Origin: Sarocladium kiliense | Lineage: Eukaryota > Ascomycota > Sordariomycetes > Hypocreales > Sarocladiaceae | Assembly (NCBI GenBank): GCA_030734395.1 | Contig: JAUZTG010000008.1 | Location: 372,001-436,000, forward strand | Direction of reading: 5' to 3' | DNA: 64,000 nucleotides | Shown: positions 21,750 through 33,803 of the stretch, piece by piece | How positions within the stretch are numbered: the first letter of the stretch is position 1 | Layout of the letters: every line of letters begins with the position of its first letter | Translations under genes and position numbers: made by a program | Notes under the pieces: generated by a model | The model's input: only the letters and a program-made list of their open reading frames with translations | Databases searched by the model: none | Told to the model about the DNA's origin: nothing

Positions 21750-23201
21750 ATGTCCGCCCCGGCTTCAAAGTTCAGCAGGCTGTCTTTAGAAGCCATGACT
21801 CCAACCACCCGTTCCAAAGCCCTCGCCACACGCGCTTCATCCCCTTCGACCTCCTCCTCATCCTCCAGTCAAGATGAGTCCAGCAGCTCCGATTCAGATT
21901 CCGACACCCCATCCTCCACCATCCGCTCCCCGACCAAGCTCAACTACCTCATCGATCACCTCCCTTCCTCAACGCAATCCCGCATTCGAGACGTCTTCTC
22001 CGATCCTCCACAGCTAGCTCTCCAACGTTGCCGTCTCGTGAATAGCACGTATGCATTCCAGATGACGGAGTTGGTGACAAGGTCTGTGAGGATTCGGGCA
22101 GAGAGTGGAGATGGGAGTCCGGCTTTGAGTTGTTCTTGTGGAGGGTGTGAGGAAGGACAGCCTTGTGAGCATCTGCTTTGGCTGCTTGATCGGGTCGCCG
22201 AGCAGACTTTGTACGGAAAGGGGCGAGGGTCTCCGTTGAAGATGACGGAGAAGGGATTTGCTGAGGAGATGGAAGATCCGTTCCGAACTATCGCAGACCA
22301 TCACCTTGATGTTCTTGGTCCAAGCCTTCACTGTCCCGTGGTTGGTGGTGCACACAACCAAGGCCCGGACGTTCATCGTGTCCTGGAGGCCAGAGAGCTC
22401 CTTGCCTCAGCTCACGACCAGCCGGTTGACTCGTTCCGTCATGATATTTTCGATGCTGAGCACATCCACCTTGGGTCGAAGGTCCTCAAGCGAGGGGACA
22501 TCGATGCCACAATCCTCAGAATGCTCCTCGACAATCATCACTTCTTCCAATACTTTCTCTCCGCTGCTTCACGCTCAGATACACCAGTCAGAGACCCCTT
22601 TCGAAAGCTGTCCAAGCGCGTGGACCGCATCCTCCTCACCCTTGACAACGCCACTTCCCTGGACAAGCAGTCCGTGACCTCCCCGACTTCGCCCCGCCAT
22701 ATGGAAGTACAGCCACAGCGTGACGTCCCCTGGGCAGCGAAACATATCGTTGGCTGCACAACACTCATCCGCTCCCTGATATTCACCCGTTCTCGACCCC
22801 TCTCCCCTTCTGAGTCCCTCTCCGCAGCTCGTTCCCTAGTTCACATCCTCACACTCGTCACCTCCCGCAACACCACCCTCTCTCCAACCCCTTCCTCTCC
22901 TTCTTCGTCCCGCACCTCACGCAACCTCTACCTCTACCTGATAGGCGATCAAGATCGCGACTTCATCATCGGCATCCTAGGGCTGGTCCCTCCTGCCGCT
23001 GCGAGTCAGTTCCTGGATTCTCTAGAGGGGTGTCTTGAGGATATTGGAAGACATGGAGCCCCAACGGCGTATGTCGAGAGATTTCGGAAGATGTTGGAGA
23101 GGCTGAGGACTTCGAGTGTGGGCATGACGACGGGAATGAAGAGGGCTGGGGTAACGAGCGGTCAGGAGGCGGCGGCGAGGGGAAGCAAGAGGATGAAGTG
23201 A
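21750..23201 (+). CDS. SWIM zinc-finger protein, function unknown
   Basis: Intronless, 483 residues. The first 60 are Ser-rich and likely disordered. A SWIM motif (C-x-C-x8-C-x-H) is visible with Cys128, Cys130, Cys139 and His141, followed by the hydrophobic helix LLWLLDRV. The rest is helical with Ser/Pro-rich breaks around residues 310-395 and a Gly/Lys-rich end. SWIM domains bind DNA or protein partners; fungal examples include recombination factors (Shu2/Sws1 type) and many uncharacterised proteins. No nuclease, ligase or transposase domain is present. The function cannot be named. The convergent kinase-like gene ends 220 bases downstream. Confidence 0.75.
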   Translation: MSAPASKFSRLSLEAMTPTTRSKALATRASSPSTSSSSSSQDESSSSDSDSDTPSSTIRSPTKLNYLIDHLPSSTQSRIRDVFSDPPQLALQRCRLVNSTYAFQMTELVTRSVRIRAESGDGSPALSCSCGGCEEGQPCEHLLWLLDRVAEQTLYGKGRGSPLKMTEKGFAEEMEDPFRTIADHHLDVLGPSLHCPVVGGAHNQGPDVHRVLEARELLASAHDQPVDSFRHDIFDAEHIHLGSKVLKRGDIDATILRMLLDNHHFFQYFLSAASRSDTPVRDPFRKLSKRVDRILLTLDNATSLDKQSVTSPTSPRHMEVQPQRDVPWAAKHIVGCTTLIRSLIFTRSRPLSPSESLSAARSLVHILTLVTSRNTTLSPTPSSPSSSRTSRNLYLYLIGDQDRDFIIGILGLVPPAAASQFLDSLEGCLEDIGRHGAPTAYVERFRKMLERLRTSSVGMTTGMKRAGVTSGQEAAARGSKRMK

Positions 23202-23421
23202 CGTGGAATAAAGCAGTATGCGAAGGCATCTGGTTCACTGGATGGACTCACCGCCGGAACTTAATTACGGAAATCAAGACAGCAAATACGTGCAGATGGC
23301 GACATTTTGGCAGGCCAAGTTAACTCCATCGCACAGAACAACATTCATTTGGCAGAAAATCAAAAGCACTAGAGATGGAATAATGAACATGATTCCCGCA
23401 TCCTTCCCATACGTGCATGCA

Positions 23422-25191
23422 CTAGCACGGCGTCACGCTTCCCAGCACTCGCTTAAGTCCAGCCGCTAGGTGAGGTTCGTGCCCAAAGCCCTGAGACTGT
23501 TGGTACTCTCGCAAGAAGTCGTAGACTTCTCGCAACTTAGGCCGGTTATAAAAGTTCTCGTTCCAATCACCCCGTTTCAACCCCTCGGACCTCTCATGAA
23601 GCCATTTCTCTGACGCCCTCAGTTCAGCCCGCCACCACTCCTTCGCCGCCAACTGTACCTGCTCCGGAGAGGACTGGCCAGTCTTTTCCAAAGCGCGCAA
23701 GACGAGCTGGTTACCTCTGCGTGTGATCACTTTGCCGAGACCGGGTGAGCGGCCTTTTGTGCAGCGGTCGATGAGGTCCCGAATGGGCTGAGGTGTGTGA
23801 ATGTACTCTGGGAACTCGATGGGTGATTCCCAACGGTAGGAGATCCAGACGGCAGCTCTTTGCGGAGCGCTTTGTCCTTCGAAGATGCACCAGAGGACCC
23901 GACCGAGCATGTATACCTCGCAAGCCTCTTGCTCTGTTGGGGTCAAGCATTTCCAGACAACATTGTATCCGGAAGAGGGCCAGATATATTCCTCACCCTC
24001 TTCGAGATCGCTCCATCCAGGAAGCTGTGCTTCCAGAATATCTGCGCATCTTTGTTGGATGGAGGGCTCGATGTCGCCGTCGATAGCGACAATGCGCATG
24101 TAGTCAAAGGCATTCACCTCAGGTGCTGCGAACTCGCACCACACGCCACGCTGCTCGAAGTCCACCATGACAACCCTGCCGTCACCAGACAGTACAATGT
24201 TGTCCAATCGAAGGTCCGAGTAGAACGTGCCACTGGTCTCACGAAGATGGCACAGGGCAGACGCCAGCTGCAATGACCAGTTGACGGCAGTATCAGTTGT
24301 GAGCTGACGGTGAAGACGAAGGAACGGAACCAGATCACGCAGGCTCCCGTGCTCGTGATACTCCAAGGTAAAACCGAGGATGGCAATTTTGCCGCCAAAG
24401 GAGCACGCCTTAGTGATCAGGTGGCATGGCTTTGACACAATGTTTGGATGCGCAGGGATGTTAAGCAGATGCCGGAGTTCGTGATAGAGAAACTTGGTGT
24501 GATTCGCCAGGGCCTTCAAAATCCAGATCCTTTTGTCAAACTTGACGAGGCAGACGCTATCGTGTAACTGGAGCAGGAATTTCAGCCGAGTGACGTCCAC
24601 TGTCGGAGGATAGTCGAGATAGGCGCCCCAGTTCGCCTGAAGGTCTGAGAGAGGCAGCAGATGCTGCTCCACGTAGTGAGCTGGCGCGATGACAATCTTC
24701 ACATCCCGAATATTGGAAGGCAGATTCCCGAAAACAATTCTTGACCCGAATGGCGCGTTTTCGAACAGCCTATGTGGTTCAGAAAGCTTTGAGGTCCAGT
24801 AATCGAGGATTCTCAGGATATGCCTTGTGATCCCCAAGTTTGCAATACGGTCCGCGTCGCGGGTGTGGAACACGGCATCAACGTCGAGAACCCTGCGGAG
24901 AGCTTCAGGTAAGGTACTTAGCTCCGGGACAAAGACGTCGATGCGCAACGGGCACGTGTCGAAGAAGATTGGCACCGCGTAGAACTGCGTACCATACGCG
25001 GTGCAACCATCAATCCGCCATCTGGAGTCGCGAACTGGCGTCAAGCTGTCAATGCGGTTCTTGGGATTCAGAAATGAGGCTGACCAGTCGGAACTCGTGG
25101 TTTCGGACTCTATGTAAGAGGACACTGGCCCAGTTGCAAATGCGGCCGTGGGGTGTATCACATCGTGAATTGTCTGTTGGCTCAGTTCCAT
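23422..25191 (-). CDS. Divergent protein kinase-like protein
   Basis: Intronless, 589 residues from ATG 25191. Residues 1-200 match nothing I know. Residues 200-480 look like a kinase fold: VCLVKFDKRIWILKA with Lys226 as the beta-3 lysine, Glu238 in helix C, NIPAHPNIV, a catalytic loop SDLRLDN (Asp326, Asn331) in place of HRDLKxxN, and metal-binding Asp344 in VDFE in place of DFG. AAPE (about 357) corresponds to the APE motif. There is no clear glycine-rich loop. All catalytic side chains are present, so activity is possible although the motifs are degenerate. Proteins of this sort are abundant in moulds and mostly unstudied. It is not assigned to a signalling pathway. Confidence 0.75.
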   Translation of the reverse strand: MELSQQTIHDVIHPTAAFATGPVSSYIESETTSSDWSASFLNPKNRIDSLTPVRDSRWRIDGCTAYGTQFYAVPIFFDTCPLRIDVFVPELSTLPEALRRVLDVDAVFHTRDADRIANLGITRHILRILDYWTSKLSEPHRLFENAPFGSRIVFGNLPSNIRDVKIVIAPAHYVEQHLLPLSDLQANWGAYLDYPPTVDVTRLKFLLQLHDSVCLVKFDKRIWILKALANHTKFLYHELRHLLNIPAHPNIVSKPCHLITKACSFGGKIAILGFTLEYHEHGSLRDLVPFLRLHRQLTTDTAVNWSLQLASALCHLRETSGTFYSDLRLDNIVLSGDGRVVMVDFEQRGVWCEFAAPEVNAFDYMRIVAIDGDIEPSIQQRCADILEAQLPGWSDLEEGEEYIWPSSGYNVVWKCLTPTEQEACEVYMLGRVLWCIFEGQSAPQRAAVWISYRWESPIEFPEYIHTPQPIRDLIDRCTKGRSPGLGKVITRRGNQLVLRALEKTGQSSPEQVQLAAKEWWRAELRASEKWLHERSEGLKRGDWNENFYNRPKLREVYDFLREYQQSQGFGHEPHLAAGLKRVLGSVTPC

Positions 25192-28100
25192 GGCGCGTCG
25201 TTCGCGCCTGCTCTAGGGCAAGCCACCACTCTCTCGCTTGCTAGCTGCTGGACTTTACCTCTACCGTCTAGCTTGTCTTTTGGTTGAGGCGTGATGGGGT
25301 TCAAATGCAGATATGGGAACCGCGAGTCAACGAGGCACTCGCACCGCCATTAGGGCACCCCTTCCTATTGCACACTCCGGAACCGAGAGCCGTTGGTGAC
25401 AGATCACAATGACTGCTGTTGCTTGCCTGTATCGTGAGGCCAATGGAGATTGTTGTCACGCTGCAACCTACCGGGGCCGGTCAAGATCTATCATTGTTAC
25501 TAACTCGTTGGGCGACCGGTGAGAAATCCTAAGCTGCAGTGGTCGGGACGGCTGGACGTATGATTGGATCGTAGACCAAAGGATATGCAAGGCATGGAGA
25601 AGTGATCCACGGGTCATGGGAGTGCAGCACCATCGGTAGAGAGCCTCGTTACTTCTTCTGGCCGCCACCGGTGAGGCGTCGAAGCCGCGACAGAGGTACG
25701 GAGTCAGTCACTGCATGCACCGGCGTAAGCACGCAGGAGACGTGGCTCTAAGCCAGCGCTGCTGCCGCAGGCCACTTTGCCCAACTGAAAGACGGCACGC
25801 AAAGATGGGTGAGCCCATCGTGCACTTCACTTCACCTTGTGTGACCACCACCCAGGAGCATGCGTTGCGGTAGGATGCTGCTGAGTGATGTGCTGCCATC
25901 AGGAGTGTGCTGGCCATTTTTGGCATTCACTTCGCCGCGATAGTTCTGTGAGAAGCATGGGCTTGCCAGAAGCCAAGAAACGTGAAGAACATCGAATTTA
26001 GAGGCGGCGATGGTCAGGGGATCGGGGTAGCGAGTTCGGTACTCTGAGTACTGCCTTATGCAGGATGGCAGCCGACGTTGGGCTGAACGATGAGGCCGCG
26101 ATCGGGGTCCTCGAAGGGTGCATAAGCAAGGTTGAGGGAGGCTCGGACGTTGCAATCTGGACCCAAGCAGTACCTTGTCTTTGCTTCATCAGTAACCCTC
26201 GCAAGAGCCAGTTCTGTTGCGTCAACAGGCGCTACACGGATGTTCGTCCGGGTGCCCGCGGGCCTAAGCTTTTCTAGGCTAGCGCGATCCCGCCAGCTTG
26301 AGGCCACTCCTATCGGCAGTCATGTCTACCGTAATAAATCGAGAGGTACGGAGACGAACACACAAGGCAACTACCAGGATTAAGCGTACATACCTAGCGT
26401 GAGGTACTGTAAGGCAACTTAAGACTTGCTACAGCAGAGGTGTCCTGTAAAAGGGCCTCCAATACGGGGCAGCATGATTCTCTTCCTGACTGGCTGATGA
26501 TCTTTCCAGTGTTTGGAGACTGAATGTTGGGGGTACAAGTCACTGCCCCGCGATGGGGAAGGGGCGACGTTAGCGGCGATGAGGCACCTGCGTCCCATCG
26601 ATGCACTGTCCATGTGACTGTGTTACCAGCCTCACTTGAGCTGTGCCATTGACTGGTCAGAACTTCATTCCCCACGACAAGACTTATGAATTATGAGTTA
26701 TGAATCAGTGTACTTACCTGGAGTATTGCTCTGCCTCCCTTGGCTCGCATCGTACTGGTTCACAGAGGCAGGATCACCTTCACTCTGGTTATGTGGATGG
26801 ACCTCTCAGGCGGGATGTGCCAGTCAGTAGCCACCCGTCCTCACTGTACCATGCCTCTCACGGGCCCTCGATAGTTTTCTCAGCGTAGTATCAGTAACTA
26901 CAGAGGCAGGTACGAAGCTTCACGGTGCTCCTACCTTTCGGGAAGTCGTGCCTTCCTCGTTCACGCGGTTGCCGTTCCGCACAGTGTGAACGGTATTTGA
27001 TTACTGTGTGTATGTGAGGCATACCGCCCTACGTCAGTCTCGCGCGCCCACCTTCATCGTCAGGTTTCGAATAGCTTCGCCTTGCGACCCCAGTTCTCTC
27101 TTTTCGCGCTGCAACACCAACGGTGCTCCCTGGTCCTTTCTCATCGCATCCCTGAGCAGGGTGTCTTGACAGTAGTCGAAAACCTTCTTTGGGTCGCCGC
27201 CAACCCTGGCGTGGTGCTTCCTCTTGCCGCTGTGGATTGTGAAAGACGATGCTTAGGCCAGACTGAAGGCGTCGCCATGCACCTGTCTGGAACTCTGGAT
27301 ATGACCGCTATCGATGGCCTACAGGCTGCAGTGCCACCACTCAGATCCTTGCCCGCTGGCCGGCCACGGGACGTCCATATCCTACTCGCTGCGCTTTTCG
27401 GCTAATTCACTTCACCGACCCATGGAGGCCGTTATAATATGCAACCATATACCGTTGGCGCCAGTCTGCTTTCTAACACTGCTTCGCAACTGGGCGGCTG
27501 AATCATGGTCCTGTTGACCGGTCTGCTGTCCTGCCTCGAAACGGGCGCGAAGCACGTCAGAGTGCAGCTGTCCCGTGGTTTCGACCTCCGGGCATCAATC
27601 ATATCGTGACACGCGTTTCCAATGCACTCCCAAGTCCTGCCGTCATCTTTAAGTGGACGATAATTCACCTTTCTAAAACTTGCACCCCCACCAGCCACCA
27701 CATCGAGCCCATGTCGCCATGCACAACAGCTTGTGGGATGGCCTGCAACTCGCCGCCAGATCCCGCATCGCTCTTCCATGCGATTCAGGGCTCGCGCACC
27801 TGAGTCTTGATTGCTCGTGGTGAACAAGATGTCCTTCGGCACCGCCGGACATGCTGTAGCTGAAGTGTAGCCACAGAGCTGGCTCCGGCAATCCTCGGCT
27901 ATCTCACCTGGAACATTACACCTCCGGCACATACACGTGGGCTTCGCGCTGTGGTAATTCACAGTCGAAACACCAAGAATCATGGAAGACTCCAATGGTA
28001 TTTGTTCCTTGCGCCGAAGTGAGGCGGGACGGCTCTAAATGACATTCTGGCACCACCTACATGTCTTCGTGGATCCCTGTTAGAGCCCCTCTCTCTCCAC

Positions 28101-28881
28101 TGGGCATACCCAACGTTCTTTGCAGAGCCTGACCAGCCGGGTCGTTTGATAGGGAATAAACCCTGCAAGTATGCCTGGAGCCATGTATGAGTACCCCTCA
28201 GACCGGTCAAGCCTCCAGCACGATTCTCGCCGTCGGTTGCATTTGGCTGCTGCTCTCCGCCCCTTGTGACATCTTCGATATTGTCGCGACGGCCAACTAG
28301 ATACCGCGCGGTCTTTCAGGGCTGCCTCAATTATCAGTGCTCGCTTCTGACAGCCATTCGACGTCTTGGATTTGTCCCTGTGGGTGTGCGTGCCTCACAC
28401 AAACAGCAGTTGCGAGCCTCAGCAAGACATCTGCAGCGTTGATGCCACACCGCGGAGCAACATACTTCTGCCTCGATACTTTTGCAAGCCTACACCGGAC
28501 GGTGACTCGGATAGCTCCGCATATAGCACAAAACTCCACCGGAGGGGTCCTGGCACAGCCCAGGGCACATCTTGACCGGTGCTCCGCGGCTACATGGCCG
28601 GTCAGCTCTCACTCCTCCATCCCCAACCAGCAGGTCTCCTCTGAGTTGACCCTTCCGTCCCTCACGCTTTTCGTAACTGCTGTCTCACCCCAGATCGCAC
28701 GCAACGTTTCGACTTTGGCCATGGCGTTCTCGGTGGCACCGTGATCGGACACCCCTCCCCCGTCATCGTTCTCTCTTTCCCGGTTCCCGGTGCGCTGCTC
28801 TGCTGCACGTCTCAGCCTGCCTTTGTGTTCCAAGTCTGCATACGCCCACTCACTTGGCTCGTTGTGCAGGTACTTGTTTCT
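25192..28881. other. Gene-poor 3.7 kb region
   Basis: The longest stretch without a supported gene. Open frames are short and overlap on both strands. The longest is on the minus strand (27432-27995, ATG at 27983), Cys-rich at its N-terminus, and matches no family I know. Other Cys-rich minus-strand pieces occur at 28327-28620 and 28609-28938. Base composition is near that of the neighbours, so there is no AT-rich RIP block, and no terminal repeats or transposase are seen. It may hold regulatory DNA for two divergent genes, a decayed gene, or an unrecognised multi-exon gene. Confidence 0.4.
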
Positions 28882-31802
28882 ATGACCGCACCCGTAGGGT
28901 CCTGCCCATGCGAACTGCCGGCCCAGCTCTGCCCACACAATATGGTGAGGAATAATTCTCTTTTCACCGGGGGAGGAAGCAGTTCCTCGGAGCTAGTTCC
29001 GCTGTTCTCCCTTAATGTCATTGGTGTGTGAACCTCGGACAAGTCTTCGCGAGGTGGTGACCGACTTGCACACCTGTTGCCACCATACTTCGTGATGGCC
29101 CTGCCCGCTCGCCCCTCTCTGCGCAGTTTGACATTCCCTACTGTTCCATCAATCCGCGGTGAACCCGGCCATTGATCGATCGTGATCTAGGAGTACACTT
29201 CGGTCGATGCGCCCCTGGCAATACTGCACTCCACGCCACCGGGGGCCCGCCGGACCTCACAGTCCTACCTGAACTGGGACTTGGGAGGCGCCTCTGTAGC
29301 TCCCTATTCCAGTGTAGGCATCGGTGCGTTGAGTTCTGGGGCCGACTACATCAATCCTTCAGATTCCCAGCATATACACAAGAGACGACGACTTGGCGGA
29401 GAGACATCGCTTTACGGAGCGCCCTCGTACGCCATCACCCACTCTACGCATGGTGCTCTTGACGGTCCATTCGAGTCAGGTATGATAGAAAATCATGGTT
29501 CTGTGCCGACTCAAGTCGCAGCTACTTCAGACGGAATCGTGCAGGCCACTTCAGAGGGCAATATTTTCTTCAATCCTGCGTGGGATGGAGTCGATAGGCT
29601 TTGCTGCGGTCCATGGTGGCCAAGTTTTCAAACCCTCTATGGTATGGACCATTGCCACGGCGTCTTCCTATGCGATATCCCAAGACGAGACATGAACGAA
29701 GCATACTGACTAGTAGAAAGCTCCTTTGATCCAAAGCGCCGAACCCTCAGTAGTGTTCGAGCCGTATCATGATCTCGTTCCGACTCAAGCGCCGATAGTC
29801 TCACAGCAGTATGTCTCACCGGAGTTCTTTGGGCTACAAGAGGCCAAGTGCAGCGAAGTTGTAGCCCCGACCATTCCTACGTCACCGTTCTTTCCGTCGA
29901 CATCCGTTGATCTTTCTTCTACCTGTCCACCAATGTCTGTCAGAACCGAGGCACCTTTGGTCAATGTTCAGTCTATCGCGAGTGACTTGCATCAGGCGCT
30001 TCCATCCCCGGTGGCTCAAGAAGCATACCCAGATCAACACCATTCATTGCCAATACATGCATTCGGGAATGGGTTCGACTGTATGTCCCTGCTGCAGACC
30101 TCCGCTGGCCGAGATCCCAGTGGTGGTCTGAGCCAAGCCGGAGTCGAAGAGCATCAAGGGTCTGGTGACTCATCATTGGGTCTGCGTGACCACCCCATCG
30201 TTTTTAACGTTGTAGGCGCAAATTGCAAGAGCAAGCGCGGTCCGTTCAAAGATCAAACGTTGAGACAACAAACAGCGGAGACAAGGAACCAGGGTGCATG
30301 CATTGAATGCGCCCGGCAACGCATCCGCGTGAGTAGCGTCGGAATCGCTCAATTGGTGACCTAAGTGCTAAGTTTGGAAATAGTGCATTCCCACGCCTGA
30401 TAATGTCTTAGGTCCCTGCTTGAACTGCTTCAGATTGCTCTCTGTTGGGATGCCCCGGATTCCTTGCTTGCGATACAGAATCACCGACGTGAAACTGAGC
30501 AAAACTGGACAAGTTCCAGGGTATGAATGGACGCGACGCTCGAGCCATACTCGGAAGAACATCAAGCATTGGGCATCCGATGAGGTCAAAACTATCTACA
30601 TTTCTGAAGGGCTCTCAAACACACGGATGAAGTTTCACGTAAAGAAGTTTGTACCACAGGCAGGAGACAAGATGGAACGAAGCTGGGTTCATCATGGAAC
30701 TCGGAAGTCTGCTCCTATCCCGCCCTATGCGCTGACCAGGCTCGAAGATGCCAGGGCGGCCTATCAAGAGCACATAGTTGCGACAGAGAGCGGTGCTTTG
30801 AGACATGTTCTTGCACTCTCCTCTCCGTTGTTGCGCGAGACTTATGAATTAGCGGCTAGCCTCCGTCATTCGCAGGGCTTGGACGAAACATCACGGAACT
30901 TGCTGGATATTACTTTTCAGCTCTGGATGGTGGTGAGATTCTCAACAATGTCGACGTGGATCGTGGGAGAAGAGACACTAGGAATGGCACGCGATATCCT
31001 TGATGCCAGTCCAAACCCTGGCAAGATACCCCTACCTCCAGTACTCGGTGCTCAGCTGGATAGTATTCTCATTCACGAGTTCCAAGAGATCATACGACGC
31101 AGACTTCTGCGGCAGCTCGACAAAGCGTTCAGGAAATACAAACACCCGAATTGGCTGGTCACGTACCTGGTGTCCTTCATCCTTCTCCACAACGCAGCGC
31201 TGATCACAGCGCATGACGCCAAGTACGCACAGAAGCATGGTATGAAGGTAGGTACACATTACGCGGTCGCGATGAGAGAACAACTTGCTGACGCTTTTGT
31301 CATCAGCGGCGGTTTGCAAGGGAGACGAGCGTAGAAGAATACCACAAGGGTATGGCGTCTAAGCCATGAACTTGGTCCCCGGTGACTGACATGCAATAGG
31401 AGCCACAATCATCCTTGCCCATTTCCACAACTGCACAAGAAACCACCCTTTCTCAGACCGATGCAACGAGGATGACCTGAAGAACCTTTCCAAAATGACC
31501 GAAGGCCAAATTCGCTTCGTCCGTGATACAAGGGTGTACATTAAAATCCACGGTGAGTCTCCGCTCAGGCCTCTCACGTCCCGAGACCCCTGTACTCATC
31601 CTGTGCATCTTTAGAGCGGGAATGGGAGAGGATCAGAGAGGAGGGTCTATACGAGCACGACTTTTACTTTGTAAGCCAGCTGTATCAGGAGCCATGGCAG
31701 CCACAATCTTTCAGCGCGGACTCAAATTGTTCCGGGTCTGAGGGATCGTCTGAGAACAGTGTCTATGAGGGCAGTGAGGCAGGCAGTGACCAAAAGGAGT
31801 GA
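28882..31802 (+). CDS. Zinc-cluster (C6) transcription regulator
   Basis: Exons 29191-29641, 29721-30328, 30384-31247, 31307-31349, 31400-31552 and 31615-31802 join in phase. A tentative first exon, 28882-28944, ends at a GTGAGG donor and would give 789 residues in total. The N-terminal 300 residues are Ser/Pro/Gln-rich. The cluster reads C-x2-C-x6-C-x10-C-x2-C-x12-C (starting CIECARQRIRC), with an intron just before the third Cys and an unusually long last spacing. It is preceded by KRGPFKD, as in a large mould family of C6 regulators. The long helical C-terminal part (LLDITFQLWMVVR, LVTYLVSFILLHNAALIT, DFYFVSQLYQEPW) also matches that family. Target genes cannot be read from sequence. The 5' end is the weakest part. 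Confidence 0.75.
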
Positions 31803-33803
31803 AGATCCGGAGGCGTGGAGGTGCTGAAGAGTTCCCGAGGGAGCCCACTTGGATTGTATGTCGTACGCAGCCTCCGTATGTCGATAAGAGTCAACAGAAA
31901 AAGCAAAGACATCAGCAGGCGGGGGTATATGCCTCACCGGAGCATTCGCTCGTCTCAGCTGTGATTATTCTCTTGGCTTCCACTGTTGAACTACTCGGAG
32001 CAGGAGTCAAGATTTGCATTTGTGTCATGGTATCACGCCCGTTTGGTCAACATTGGTGGATCGTGTCATCCCGTCAAAAGAAGCTTGCCGTCTCGTACTC
32101 GCCACGACGGTGGAGGGATAAAACGGGACCAGACGCAGGCATCCGTTTTCCATTTCCCAGCCGGCCACGAGTGGCTTTGCTAGAGTTTTTGCGGCAAACG
32201 TCGTGGCGCTGGTTGCACAGGGCCGGCAGCGCACAGCAAGTCCACTCTGTCCTTATGAGGCCACCGCCAGCACACCACCCCCCTTCTGGCATGCAGTCAT
32301 TCGTTTCGCCGAAAAAGCAAAACTACAGTAGCCACAGAAGAACAAGTGCAGCACGCTTGCACAAGTCCCCATAAGATAAACCCTGTCTTGAGGAAGGAAG
32401 AAAAAAAGCACGAGAAGAGCTTGCTCTGCCCCGACAGGCTTCGGAGGTGAGAATCTCATGGCGGCGGAGACGAGGCTTGAGAGGACAAAGCTGGAACCAA
32501 AAGCATGCAGCCAATGACTAGCATCCCATGCAGACCTCAGTAATTGGTAGAGAGTCCAATTCTCCATGTCTCGCCAGCCACAGCCTGATCCAGGGTTCGA
32601 AGTTAATTCTAGGTACTGTCGAATCAACGCGCTGTGTGCGATATACCAGCGCTGGCACCTGTCTCGCCTCGATGCATCCTGCATTGCAAAAGAGGGGGCT
32701 AAGATGAGGTGCCATGGCATAGCTGAGACCAATGTGTTGCGACTTCGCTATCTGTGATGCCAATACGCGACACTATTCTCCTTGAGGATTATTCCTCCTC
32801 ATCTGCTGGGCTTGACAGTTGGCGTTCACGTATGGTTGGTTGGCTATCTGTTTGCCGCACGTCTGTTTGTGAAACGAGTCTCAACCTTGACGAGCAGGGC
32901 CTACTAATGAGACCCTTGCTGGGTTGTTCTTCAACCTCCACATCCTAGCGACTCGACCATCCGCCGCAGTCGGGCTGACACGAAGCTTGGCTTTGCTCCC
33001 GTTTCTTCTTCTCTTTGGGTGCGGGCGCTCAGACTGCGGGTCAACAAATAGTCGATCCGGGATGCCTAATGAAGTATAAAGTGGCGGCTGAAAACCAGAT
33101 CTTGGGGCCGGAGCGCGTTCTAAAGAAGCGCGTGCCGGTCCCGAAGCTTGGGTCCCGGTAGTCTTTGGCATTGCATGCCCCGGACGTGAATGTGCAGGGT
33201 CTGCGAGGCTGGGTTATCCTGGGCTTGACAGCTTTCGTGCTATACGGAGCTGCAGGCCCTCCACCACGGCTCCACGGGACCGAGAACGGAGACAAAGAAA
33301 AGAGCAAAAGCGTTCATAAGATTGATCTGAACGGGCGGTGAGTGGACACAGAGGCTTGTGCAAGGTCTCACCCGGCTATCCCTAAACCTTGCCATGTCTT
33401 TGCCTGCAACTTGGCCAGTGAACGGCTGAGAGCTGCGAAGAGGTGCCTCTATGGTGTGGTGCAGATGCCATGCGGGTAACTCTGGCAAACGCGACCGGTG
33501 GGAGGCCGTCGGGAAGGACCTGGTCTCCATCTCGACCAGTGAGTATTGCGGGAAACGGACATTAGCTCCGATTGTCATCCATTCTGCTTTGCTTTCTGCA
33601 TCTTGGGCAAACAAGTTCTTGTGTATAATACATCAAGCACGTCACCTTGACCACCTCTGGCTGAAGGATGCTTGGATCCTCCATCCCCCTAAAATCGATC
33701 ATCAAGCCGATAGTTGTATTCTGCGGAGACGAGTCTAAAGACGAGCTTATTCCTGCATCCTGCCCAGGGCTTTTCAATTCTAGAGCTCGCCCAGAGAGAG
33801 ACC
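31803..33803. other. Intergenic, 2.0 kb
   Basis: Between two plus-strand genes. A 159-codon minus-strand frame (32253-32732) has hydrophobic stretches but lacks an early ATG and any known domain. The right end carries the promoter of the TauD-like gene. Nothing firm seen. Confidence 0.45.

Noticed and set aside
27432..27995. 187-codon Cys-rich minus-strand frame
   Set aside because: Starts at a non-ATG codon; the first ATG is 27983. Cysteine spacing fits no zinc-finger family I know and no exon can be joined. Kept only as a note in the gene-poor region.
32253..32732. Minus-strand frame with hydrophobic segments
   Set aside because: First codon is not ATG, no family likeness and no splice partners.
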